A stretch of DNA of 53,484 nucleotides, from assembly GCA_003131585.1 (NCBI GenBank), contig PKVW01000056.1, positions 177,295 to 230,778 of the forward strand. Direction: 5' to 3'. Below the pieces are notes generated by a model. It searched no databases, was not told the origin of the DNA, and saw only the letters and a list, made by a program, of their open reading frames with translations. Made by a program: the position numbers and the translations under genes. Below, piece by piece: positions 32,573 to 40,565 of the stretch. The stretch's first letter is position 1, and every line of letters starts with the position of its first letter. The stretch is from Acidobacteriaceae bacterium (GTDB lineage: Bacteria; Acidobacteriota; Terriglobia; Terriglobales; Acidobacteriaceae).

Positions 32573-33584
32573 GCGATGGGTAGTTGGACGATCGGCGTGC
32601 CCGTGTGCGCCGCGCATCAGGCCTATGAATTTCGCGCATATAAATCCTAACTGTAGCCGTCGCTGCCATCAGCAATATCATGGGCTCAATGGGATGTCTG
32701 TAGGCTGTCGGCCAAGCGGTCTGCGTAACGTAAAAGACGAGCGGATAGACCATGAATAACATTAGCGCAAACACTGCAAGAGGACTCGGAACGAATAGAG
32801 TCCCCCAGGCGGCCAAGAACAGCAGCGGGATGTACAAAATCGGCCACGGACTCAACCAGAATTGAGCAAAACGCTTCAGGCTGCGCACTGCGAAGCCTTT
32901 CGGCGCTGATTGTATGAACTCAATGGCGTCGCTTCGTCGCAGTTCGAAGAAGCGAGCCTCGCCGATTTTGGGCAGTTCGCCGCCGTAGGGTGATTTCCCG
33001 GTCCAGTAATCGCAAGTTCCCGACATTCCCGCGTGATTGCCGAGATAGAGTTCCATCCCAAGGTTATCGCGCAGCGCGGGGTAGAAATGATGCATTACGC
33101 GGTAATTCCGAACATACCAAGGAGTTAACACTAATAATGCAATGGCCGCCACGACGACGGCTTGCTTTTTACGCAACGATAAGACGGTTGCAGGAACGAG
33201 TAACGCGAGCATGGGATTCAGCAACAGCATTAGTCCAGTCGCGATGCCGAGCCAAGCCCAGTTGTAAGCTTTCGGCGCGAGATCGGGAACAAAATTCAAC
33301 CAGAGAACCACCGCGAGCGTCGCGAAAGCATAATTCGACAAAGTGGTGTCCGTTAGTGCGATGATGGGCAGGACTGCCCAGGCCCAAGCGGCAAGCAATC
33401 CAACCAAGGGCGAAACATGTTTGCATCCTGCGAGGTAGATGAAGAATGCCGTCAGCCCACCGGCAATGGAGTTAGTCACTAGCAGGATGTATAGCGAGAG
33501 TCTAGAGAAGACACCGAACAGCTTGAAGATCGCCGGGGGCTGGCCCAGCCTTTCTGGATCGGTTCGCGGTCGCGGATGGTGTAA
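32538..33584 (-). pseudogene. 5'-truncated membrane glycosyltransferase (GT39/PMT-like)
   Basis: The minus strand encodes about 345 residues of a polytopic membrane protein: IFKLFGVFSRLSLYILLVTN, then eight or more hydrophobic helices, TPWYVRNYRVMHHFYPALRD, LGNHAGMSGTCDYW, and YRHPIEPMILLMAA. This is the middle and end of a dolichyl-phosphate-mannose/ArnT-like glycosyltransferase. The first 80-100 residues with the catalytic acidic motif in the first periplasmic loop are missing. The frame instead runs into a REP element (33585-33640) and could be translated from 33677, but that leader (GAPSLSLRSLERQGG) is REP-encoded. The 3' end also sits in a repeat. Probably non-functional. Confidence 0.7.
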
Positions 33585-33640
33585 GTCAAAATTCCCGCCC
33601 TGTCTCTCCAGAGAACGGAGAGACAAGGACGGGGCACCCT
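33585..33640 (+). repeat. REP hairpin 1
   Basis: TCAAAATTCCCGCCC then TGTCTCTCC-AGAGAAC-GGAGAGACA and AGGACGGGGCACCCTCG. The long stem pairs CCCGCCxTGTCTCTCC with its complement. Same orientation as REP 3 (34396-34452), opposite to REP 2. It forms the new 5' end of the truncated glycosyltransferase frame. Confidence 0.85.
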
Positions 33641-33721
33641 CGTGGTTCGGGCGTCTGGATTGGGCGGTGACGGTCAAGATCGGGAAACGAGGTCAAAATC
33701 GAAATCACAATCTAAAGATGC

Positions 33722-33776
33722 GGGTGCCCCGTCCTTGTCTCCGCGCCTTTTGCGGAGACAGGGCGGGGACTTTGAC
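33722..33776 (-). repeat. REP hairpin 2
   Basis: GGGTGCCCCGTCCTTGTC, TCCGC-GCCTTTT-GCGGA, GACAGGGCGGGGACTTTGA: the reverse complement type of REP 1 and REP 3. With REP 1 it makes an inverted pair of about 190 bases (a REPIN-like doublet) directly upstream of the RAYT gene. Confidence 0.85.
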
Positions 33777-33869
33777 TTCCTCTCCATTTTCCTATTCTCG
33801 GAAGAGGGCGAGAAATTATTTTCCGATCAAGACTGTGCGTCCCCCACCCCGGCATACGATTGAGTCGGC

Positions 33870-34466
33870 ATGCCATGGGGTCTCAAACGATTTCAGGAGG
33901 CGCGCTGTCTGCACTTTGTCACGTTTAGCTGCTACCAGCGGGCGCCTCGTCTGGGCGCGCCGCGAGCCCGCGACATCTTCGAGCAAACTCTGGAGCGGAC
34001 GCGGCAATGGTATGGGTTCTACGTCGCGGGATATGTAGTCATGCCCGAGCACGTTCACTTGCTCATCACCGAACCGGAACGGGGAAAACTCTCGCTCGCG
34101 CTGCAAATGTTGAAGCAGAATGTTGCCCGGCAGATCCGCGAGCCGGAGGGCGGTTCTTTCTGGCAGCCTCGGTATTACGATTTCAATGTGTGGAGCGAGG
34201 CCAAGCGGATCGAGAAGTTACGCTACATTCATCGCAATCCGGTACGAAGAGGGCTGGTGTCGAGCCCGGAGCAGTGGGTGTGTAGCAGCTTCCGTCACTA
34301 TGTTTCCGGAGTCGAGGGCGTGGTGCAGATTGAGTCGCAGTGGACGGCGCGGAAGAGAGAGTCGCTCGGCGTGACGCCGCAGCTCGGGCGTCAAGATCAA
34401 AACCCCCGCCCTGTCGCTCCAAAAAGCGGAGCGACAAGGACGGGGCACCCTCGGGAGTTGGAATGA
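33870..34466 (+). CDS. REP-associated tyrosine transposase (RAYT, Y1 HuH family)
   Basis: 198 residues. RAYTs are single-copy relatives of IS200/IS605 TnpA that cut single-stranded REP hairpins. Visible are HFVTFSCYQR at the first strand, the metal-binding HuH in YVVMPEHVHLLITEP, WQPRYYDFNVWS, and the catalytic tyrosine region LRYIHRNPVRRGLVSSPEQW followed by CSSFRHY. The gene lies between REP 2 and REP 3. Its last 27 or so codons read straight into REP 3, so the C-terminal tail is REP-encoded. The core is intact and probably active. Start ATG 33870; no strong Shine-Dalgarno site. Confidence 0.93.
   Translation: MPWGLKRFQEARCLHFVTFSCYQRAPRLGAPRARDIFEQTLERTRQWYGFYVAGYVVMPEHVHLLITEPERGKLSLALQMLKQNVARQIREPEGGSFWQPRYYDFNVWSEAKRIEKLRYIHRNPVRRGLVSSPEQWVCSSFRHYVSGVEGVVQIESQWTARKRESLGVTPQLGRQDQNPRPVAPKSGATRTGHPRELE
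34396..34452 (+). repeat. REP hairpin 3
   Basis: ATCAAAACCCCCGCCCTG, TCGCTCC-AAAAA-GGAGCGA (with one bulge, GCGGAGCGA), CAAGGACGGGGCACCCTC. It overlaps the 3' end of the RAYT gene and is inverted relative to REP 2, so the transposase is bracketed by facing REPs. Confidence 0.85.
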
Positions 34467-34476
34467 GCGGAAAGCC

Positions 34477-37041
34477 TCAGTGGGGTGCGTTCTGGCTGGC
34501 GTCTGGGGGCTTGGGCGGCGGGGTGGACGATTTGTCGTCCTTGAAGATTCCGGCGATTTTGCCGAAGAATCCCTTCTTCTTTGGCGGATCGGAGTTTTGC
34601 GGGTCTTGTCCGTTCGCCGAGTTCGGAGGTGGCAAGGCCTTCTCTCCGCCGCCGAAGAAGCGGGAGAAAAATCCCGCGGCGCCGCTCTGCTGATCGCAGG
34701 TCTCGCGCGGCTCCGTGCCCGCTACGAAGGCTGCCACGTAATCGTCTGGACACATCGGCGTCGCCAGGCGGTTCGTGGCCTTGTCCAGTTGCACGTCCAC
34801 CACGCCGGTGGGCTGCGCGAAACCCTTCATGTCGGAATACTGCGGCAGCGCGGCGGCCTTCTTCATGAACTCGGTCCAGATGGGCGCGGCGGTCTGCGCG
34901 CCGCTCAGCCGCAGATCGCTATAGTCGTCGTATCCCACCCAAACGACGCACAACAAGTTGGAGGTGTAGCCGGCGAACCAGCCATCGTGCGAGCTGCCAG
35001 TCTTGCCCGCGGCCGGCAAGGTAAAGCCGCGCAAGCGAACGGCCGTGTAGCCCAGCCCATTGTTGATCACGCCTTCCATCATCGTGGTCATGATGTAGGC
35101 GATGCGTGGGTCAAGCACTTGCCGCTGGTCCGTCTGGAAGTTCGCAACCACGTCGCCTGTGGCATTGCGCACCGAGTTCACCAGGATTGGGGAAAGACGC
35201 ATGCCATTGTTGGCGAATGGCGTGTAGGCTCCGGCCATTTCCAGCGGAGGGGCGTCGTAGGAGCCCAGCGCCATGGCCGGCGTCGCTTTCACCGAAGCGA
35301 TTCCCGCCGACTTCGCCAGCTCCGCAACTTTGTCGTAGCCCACTTCCTCCGCCACCTTCACGGTCGCGTTGTTCAGCGACATGGCCAGCGCATAGCGCAG
35401 CGTGACATCGCCGTGGTACTCCTCTTTATAGTTGCGCGGCTCGTAGATCTGATCTCCATACGCGAAGCTGGAAGGGGCATCGGTCACCGTGGAGGCTGGC
35501 GTGATCACGGTGGGTGAGCCGTCGAGCGCCGTATTCATCGCGGCGGCATAGACGAACGGCTTAAAGATGGAACCCGTCGGCCGCTTCGACAGAGCATGAT
35601 TCAACTGGCTGAAACCGTAATCCCTTCCTCCGACCAAAGCGAGCACCGCGCCGGTGTGGGGGTCGAGCGCAACCAGCGCCACCTGCGCCTGCGGACCCTG
35701 GGCCACGCGTGTCTCCACTTTCTTGCCCGTCTTCACGCGCCGGGTGCGCATCTTGGTGACCTGATCGTCCACCAGCTTCATGCCCATCTCTACCGCCTGC
35801 GCCGCCGCCTTCTGCAGATCCGGATCGAGCGTGGTGTAAATGCGGTAGGACTGGTCGTTCAGTTCATGTTCGCTGAATTTGTTGATCAGCGTGTCCCGCA
35901 CCATATCGACGAAATAGGGGGCGTCGCTGGCCTCCACGTTCGGCGGCGCCAGCTTCAGCGGAGAGGCCTTGGCCTTATCCGCCTGTTCCCGGGTAATGGC
36001 GTGGGTTTCCACCATCGAATCCAGCACCAGGTTGCGCCGCTCCAGGGCGCGCTCGGGATGGCGATAGGGCGACAACCGGCTCGGCCCCTGGATGATGCCG
36101 GCCAGCAACGCCGCCTCCGGCAGCGTGATGTCCTTCAAGTCCCTGTTGAAATACGCTCGCGATGCCTCGCCAAATCCGCCAATGGCGAACGATCCGCGCT
36201 GCCCCAGGTTTACCCAGTTGCCGTAGAACTCGAAAATCTGCCGCTTGCTGAACTTTTGTTCCAGTTCCTCGGCGATCAGCATCTCCGTCAGCTTGCGCCG
36301 AACGGTCTTTTCCGGCGTCAGGAAGAAGCCGCGCGAAAGCTGCATGGTGATGGTCGAACCGCCCTGCTCGTGCCGTTGCCGCGTCAAATCGATCCATCCC
36401 GCTTCAAACATGCGGATGAAGTTCACCCCGCTGTGCTCGAAGAAACGCCGGTCTTCGATGGCCAGCACCGCGTCGACCATCACTTTAGGAATGTCGGTGT
36501 ACTTCACCACCTGGCGCTTGGAGCGCTGTTCGGAGTCGAACAACGCGGTCACCAGTTGAGGTTCCAACTCGTAGGCGGAAAGATCGTTGCCCTGGCTAAC
36601 GATGCGGCCAACCCGGCCATCGTGAATCGTGATGCGGGCCGCTTCCGGACTGTGGTAGGAATCCGGCCCCGGCGTGATCTCGATCCCGTCGCTTACGAAG
36701 CGAAAGCTGCCAAGCTGCGACTGGCCGTCCTTATCGGAGTAGCCGGCCCGGCGCAGCAACGCCGCGATTTCCCTGGCGTCCGCCTTGTCGCCGTCATGCA
36801 CTGTTCGGGGCAGGGCATAGATTTTGGCCGAATTGCTGAAGACCGGCGACCGGAAGCGTTGCGCAATGATGCGGTCGTACTTGATGTAGAAGTAGCAAAC
36901 GAACCCGCCCACGCCGATCGCCGCCACCAGAAAAACGACCAGCGCGGCTCGAATTACCGGATCGCGCGGCAGGCCGCGCCATCTCTTGCCGCCTTTGCCT
37001 CCGCCGCTTCCACCCTTAGGAATCTTGATCTTAACGGCCAT
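34477..37041 (-). CDS. Class A penicillin-binding protein (PBP1b-like)
   Basis: 854 residues from the ATG at 37041, which gives the usual basic leader and one membrane anchor (AALVVFLVAAIGVGGFVCYF). Then come a UB2H-like domain (ALPRTVHDGDKADAREIAAL), a GT51 glycosyltransferase domain (EDRRFFEHSGV with catalytic Glu; QGGSTITMQLSRGFFL), and a transpeptidase domain with SxxK (TGSIFKPF), SxN (SLNNATVK) and KTG (AAGKTGSSHDGWFAGY). A Pro/Lys-rich C-terminal tail follows. It polymerises and cross-links peptidoglycan on the outer face of the inner membrane. The UB2H element suggests control by an outer-membrane lipoprotein as in E. coli PBP1b. An upstream frame start would add 60 residues and is unlikely. 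Confidence 0.94.
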   Translation of the reverse strand: MAVKIKIPKGGSGGGKGGKRWRGLPRDPVIRAALVVFLVAAIGVGGFVCYFYIKYDRIIAQRFRSPVFSNSAKIYALPRTVHDGDKADAREIAALLRRAGYSDKDGQSQLGSFRFVSDGIEITPGPDSYHSPEAARITIHDGRVGRIVSQGNDLSAYELEPQLVTALFDSEQRSKRQVVKYTDIPKVMVDAVLAIEDRRFFEHSGVNFIRMFEAGWIDLTRQRHEQGGSTITMQLSRGFFLTPEKTVRRKLTEMLIAEELEQKFSKRQIFEFYGNWVNLGQRGSFAIGGFGEASRAYFNRDLKDITLPEAALLAGIIQGPSRLSPYRHPERALERRNLVLDSMVETHAITREQADKAKASPLKLAPPNVEASDAPYFVDMVRDTLINKFSEHELNDQSYRIYTTLDPDLQKAAAQAVEMGMKLVDDQVTKMRTRRVKTGKKVETRVAQGPQAQVALVALDPHTGAVLALVGGRDYGFSQLNHALSKRPTGSIFKPFVYAAAMNTALDGSPTVITPASTVTDAPSSFAYGDQIYEPRNYKEEYHGDVTLRYALAMSLNNATVKVAEEVGYDKVAELAKSAGIASVKATPAMALGSYDAPPLEMAGAYTPFANNGMRLSPILVNSVRNATGDVVANFQTDQRQVLDPRIAYIMTTMMEGVINNGLGYTAVRLRGFTLPAAGKTGSSHDGWFAGYTSNLLCVVWVGYDDYSDLRLSGAQTAAPIWTEFMKKAAALPQYSDMKGFAQPTGVVDVQLDKATNRLATPMCPDDYVAAFVAGTEPRETCDQQSGAAGFFSRFFGGGEKALPPPNSANGQDPQNSDPPKKKGFFGKIAGIFKDDKSSTPPPKPPDASQNAPH

Positions 37042-37217
37042 GTTTGGATTCGTACACCCGCCCCAAAAAACTGCCTGCCGATCAGACGATGGGGCGCGCC
37101 AAAGGTTTGAACCGCCTGCTCGTTCCTTCGCCGGCCTCCGTGCCCCGGTTTTCACGACTGCGAAATGCCAGGATGCGTTTTCCCATTGTACCGCTGTGCC
37201 CGCAAACCACGCCCGCA

Positions 37218-37249
37218 ACAAAAAGAGACCCGCAGTTTATGCGGGTCTC
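37218..37249 (-). terminator. Intrinsic terminator of the lactonase-like gene
   Basis: On the minus strand the perfect stem GAGACCCGCA-TAAAC-TGCGGGTCTC is followed by TTTTTGTT. It lies about 50 bases beyond the stop at 37301. Confidence 0.85.
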
Positions 37250-37300
37250 TCAGCTATCAACAACCAGGGATTCAGCAACGCACGCGGGCACGAAGAGTCT

Positions 37301-38605
37301 TCACTGCGGATCCGTCACCGCCCAATATCCCGGCGTCGTCAGAGTTGCCGGAGAGATCGGCTGCGTCAGAACGCCGGTGGAACTCACGTCTAAAACTCCC
37401 AACTGCGTCCCGGTGACGCCGCTGACCACGCTGCTGCTGCTGTAAACGAACAAGAACGCTCCGCTTTGATCAAACTGGCCCCAATGACCCGTGGCGATGT
37501 TGCTAAAGGGAGACCCGGTAATCGCACTGAGCGCTGCGCTCGCCGTATCTAATTGGAAGCCTTCGACCGGGTTGTACCCGGTTCTAGCATCGTTGAAGCT
37601 GAACGAGTAGACGAATTCCCCGCCACTGGAAGCCGGCTGGACTGCAATGTTGAAGGGCGAGTTGAAGGTAGCAAACGGTGCCCCGACCTGCGTAATGGCT
37701 CCTGCATTCGCTCCGCTCTGCTGAATGCTGAAGACATACAGGTGCTTGTCGTCCAATCCGCTGAAGGAGACCGTATTCCCGGTCGTGCCGATGAGATACT
37801 TTCCACTGGCATCCCCTTGCAACTGCCACATAGGAAAGGGGAAGGGATTCCCTGCCGTCGATGGCAGTGCCGTAAGCACGCCGGCGTTTACGCCAGTGCC
37901 GATCGAATATGCCAGGACCTCCACTCCTGTATGACTACCACTTACATCTTCCGACACATAAAGAAAGTTACCCAGTCCATCGGTCGTCAGATTCCCGGGT
38001 TCTACCGGCGCAGTCGAGACCGGAACTCCGACTGCCGTTAGCGCACCCGAACTGCTGATCTGGTAGACAAGGATTTCCTCGCTGGCCGTGTCCGACACAA
38101 ACAGTAGCGTCCCATCCGGGTTGGTCGCGAGGTTGTACTGGTTGAAGCCCACAATGGGGAGATTCAACACCGGGGAAATCGGAAAGCCACTCAATGGCGT
38201 CAGGCTGCCGCTGGAGTTCACGGACCATCCGAAGATCTCGTCACCCGACTGCTCGAAGGCAGCATACACGAATTGCTTTTGCGCAATGACCATGCCTGCG
38301 CCAGGATCGTTGGGCGGAATCGTCGGTGCGATGTAGCCGGGAGTGAGCTGAAACGTCCCGGCGCTTGAATTCAGGGTGTAGCCGTCCATGGTGCCGTTCT
38401 GGTCCACGGCAAAGGCGAATGCCGAAGCCGCGCCACCGCCGCCTCCGCCGCCGCCACCGCCGCCGCTGCCAATTCCCGACCCCGAGGGCGTGCAGGTCGA
38501 AGCACCGAACGTGACCCGGCATGAGTAGGGACTGCAATTGACCAGGAACATGGTTGCCAGCACCACCAGCAACAAACTGAGTAGCGCTCGAGCTTTTGTC
38601 GTCAT
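37301..38605 (-). CDS. Beta-propeller lipoprotein, lactonase-like
   Basis: 434 residues. The ATG at 38605 follows GGTGGAGGCAG. Signal peptide with lipobox (LLVVLATMFLVNC), so the mature protein is probably lipid-anchored; then a run of about eleven Gly (GGC/GGT codons at 38440-38465) as linker. The rest is a repeated YVTN/lactonase pattern: NLATNPDGTLLFVSDTASEE, NLTTDGLGNFLYVSEDVSGS, HLYVFSIQQSG. This suggests a seven-blade propeller of the 6-phosphogluconolactonase family, although exported acidobacterial members probably bind polymers or surfaces rather than act on sugar lactones. Ended by its own terminator. Confidence 0.8.
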   Translation of the reverse strand: MTTKARALLSLLLVVLATMFLVNCSPYSCRVTFGASTCTPSGSGIGSGGGGGGGGGGGAASAFAFAVDQNGTMDGYTLNSSAGTFQLTPGYIAPTIPPNDPGAGMVIAQKQFVYAAFEQSGDEIFGWSVNSSGSLTPLSGFPISPVLNLPIVGFNQYNLATNPDGTLLFVSDTASEEILVYQISSSGALTAVGVPVSTAPVEPGNLTTDGLGNFLYVSEDVSGSHTGVEVLAYSIGTGVNAGVLTALPSTAGNPFPFPMWQLQGDASGKYLIGTTGNTVSFSGLDDKHLYVFSIQQSGANAGAITQVGAPFATFNSPFNIAVQPASSGGEFVYSFSFNDARTGYNPVEGFQLDTASAALSAITGSPFSNIATGHWGQFDQSGAFLFVYSSSSVVSGVTGTQLGVLDVSSTGVLTQPISPATLTTPGYWAVTDPQ

Positions 38606-39144
38606 TGAACTGCCTCCACCTGAGCTTCACCGGTTGCGAACGGCGCGGGCGTGAAAAAATTCTTATCCAATCGCGATAGTAAGTGGAAGGTAACGTAGTG
38701 GCAACGTTACGAATGTCACTGGCTCCGGAGTGAGAGAAGACTCATCTACTGCGAGGTACCCGTGAGCGGGCCAGTATCTCTGACTGCCGTTCTGGGACCA
38801 CTTATAATCTGGCCGACAGACTGCCAGCGATGCGCGTCGTTTTCAGTCAACCATTGCCCCCGTTATCGAGGCCGGAGAGCAGTTCCACAATGTTGCTCGA
38901 AGGCGCTAGGGACGCGGTAATTTCACAGCAGCTCGACATCTGCCATCTGCCTGCGGCGAGAGTATCCGAGCCGCGACGGCTCACACATATCCGAAGACGA
39001 AGTCTGGCTGTACAGCATGCGGCGAAACCACCGTGTGACTATTGGACGTGACCAATCGATTGCATGGTAACCACACATTTCTCTTGCCTCCATTATTAGA
39101 AGCTGACAACATTCGAATTGAAATCTGTGTGGAGGATTTTTCAA
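38606..39144. other. Intergenic region between divergent lipoprotein genes
   Basis: About 540 bases. A short inverted repeat GTAACG-TAGTGGCAA-CGTTAC lies at about 38692-38712, and a sigma70-like pair CTGACT (38780-38785), 17 bases, TATAAT (38803-38808) points to the plus strand, about 340 bases before the next gene. No gene is convincing. Confidence 0.4.
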
Positions 39145-39636
39145 GTGAAACGTATAAACATTCTGGCCGCATTGCTTATCGCCCTGTCCCTCATCTCAAC
39201 CGGATGTGGCACCTCGGACAAGTTGGCGTCGGTAACAGTCTCGTCTAAAGCGGCCTCCAGCGGCGGCTTTTTCAACCTCGCGGGCGAAGGCGGAACGCTT
39301 CAGCTGGCTGCCACGGCGAACTACACCAGCGGCAAAACCGTCGACATCACAAACTTTGTCACGTACACGGTTACACCGCAAGGCGACGGTAACAACGGGG
39401 CTCTGCTGGCTCCTCCGAATACGGTCACCATCAACGCGACCGGTTTAATGACGGCCGTAACGCCTTTCGACTGTTCTTGGACCGACGATCCCGCTGGGGC
39501 CACGCCGCCCAGTTGGCTTCTCACCGGCTCTTACCAGGTCGTAGCGAATTACCGTGGCATGGCGTCGCAGCCGGTCTTTGTGGGAGTAGGATCGGCCTCG
39601 GGCAATGGTCCCGGAGGCGCCTGCGGTCCGGCGTAG
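39145..39636 (+). CDS. Small lipoprotein with an Ig-like (BIG2-type) domain
   Basis: 163 residues from GTG 39145, which has GGAGG nine bases upstream; a TTG at 39118 is less likely. Signal peptide with lipobox (NILAALLIALSLISTGC). The mature part reads as one bacterial Ig-like domain: LASVTVSSKAASSGG, LQLAATANYTSGKTVDITNF and VTINATGLMTAV match the BIG2 pattern 'changing attribute, value, text'. Two Cys remain near the C-terminus. Likely a surface or periplasmic adhesion/assembly module; no enzyme motif. Transcribed away from the beta-propeller lipoprotein. Confidence 0.75.
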   Translation: MKRINILAALLIALSLISTGCGTSDKLASVTVSSKAASSGGFFNLAGEGGTLQLAATANYTSGKTVDITNFVTYTVTPQGDGNNGALLAPPNTVTINATGLMTAVTPFDCSWTDDPAGATPPSWLLTGSYQVVANYRGMASQPVFVGVGSASGNGPGGACGPA

Positions 39637-40181
39637 TTCTCATGGCTGGCGTCTGCTCCCCCGTCACGCCCATCCCGAACGAAGTTGTCATACCCTGACT
39701 CGGCCCGCGCCCATCAATATCCATTGAGACGGTCGTGGCGGCTGCGCCGCGCTTTCAGAACCTACCGCCCAAGTCTGTCCTTTTCACCCTTCGCCTAACA
39801 GGCTGCGGAAACACTCGGCGTGGACGCAAAATGCGACCACTGGGGCTAAAAGCCCACGCTGATTTTAGAAGGCTTTACGCGGCCCATTCGACTTCGCTCA
39901 GCGCAGGCCGCTGAAGCGCCGCTTTTCCACGGTACTTCACCGATTGCGAGTTTTTCCGCAGCCTGCTAAACAACTTCGCCTGGACTAAGGAGCAGACCTC
40001 CGAGCTATCCGGTGAATAGGTTGGGAGGGGCACCGGCTAAGCCGAAGGGTGCCTGCCGGAGCGATCTAAAAACACCAACTTCAGCCTGAGGAAGCGACCT
40101 AGTTGACTACGAGGGTATGTGGCTTACTGGCCCCGAGCACTAGTCCCGAGCACTGACCGCCGGCGACCACCGAAGACTTTT
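39637..40181. other. Intergenic region dominated by repeats
   Basis: Holds the MITE-like element (39795-39970) and a second palindrome GGCACCGGCTAAGCC with GAAGGGTGCC (40028-40052). No gene was found. Confidence 0.5.
39795..39970. mobile_element. MITE-like element with 20-base terminal inverted repeats
   Basis: Left end ACAGGCTGCGGAAACACTCG (39798-39817); right end CGAGTTTTTCCGCAGCCTGC (39948-39967), whose complement matches the left end at 18 of 20 bases. The interior of about 130 bases is non-coding and contains GGGGCTAAAAGCCC and CGGCCCATTCGACTTCGCTC. No transposase. Such elements move, if at all, through a transposase encoded elsewhere. No clear target duplication is visible. Confidence 0.7.
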
Positions 40182-40532
40182 CTATTTATTTCCGCTGGTC
40201 GGAGTGAAGTGCATGTCGAAGGAATAGCCCGGGAGGTTGATGGGCACGGAATAGTCCGCCGCGACGTAAAGAGCCGACATGCCGGGCGTATTGATCCGCT
40301 GCACGGTTACCTGCTTGGGCTCAATCGGCAGGTTCTGCTCCTTGACCTTGCGCATCACATCGTTGCGGACGTCTTCGTCCGTCTTTTGGAAGTTCGCCCC
40401 GTCCATCAGCGAGACATTCCTGAGGTCGTCCTGAAAACTGTAATTGGCCATTATGGGCGGACCCACTTGAAAGCAGGCTACCACCACCAGAATGATCGCG
40501 AGAAATCCGCCAAGCGCCTTAAGGGTTCCCAT
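40182..40532 (-). CDS. Small membrane-anchored protein (DUF4845-like layout)
   Basis: 116 residues from the ATG at 40532. One N-terminal membrane helix (LGGFLAIILVVVACFQV) is followed by PPIMANYSFQDDLRNVSLM and a periplasmic domain with conserved-looking DVRNDVMRKVKEQNLPIEP and NLPGYSFDMHFTP. The layout (anchor, PPY-like turn, small alpha/beta domain) recalls DUF4845, but the match is not certain. It lies 33 bases after proS and is probably cotranscribed with it. Function unknown. Confidence 0.65.
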   Translation of the reverse strand: MGTLKALGGFLAIILVVVACFQVGPPIMANYSFQDDLRNVSLMDGANFQKTDEDVRNDVMRKVKEQNLPIEPKQVTVQRINTPGMSALYVAADYSVPINLPGYSFDMHFTPTSGNK

Positions 40533-40565
40533 AGTCTGAAAACTGCGCCGCAAAGCCGGCGCAAA

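Noticed and set aside
33438-34038. 199-codon plus-strand frame across REP 1 and REP 2
   Set aside because: It is composed of antisense glycosyltransferase and REP sequence and overlaps the RAYT start.
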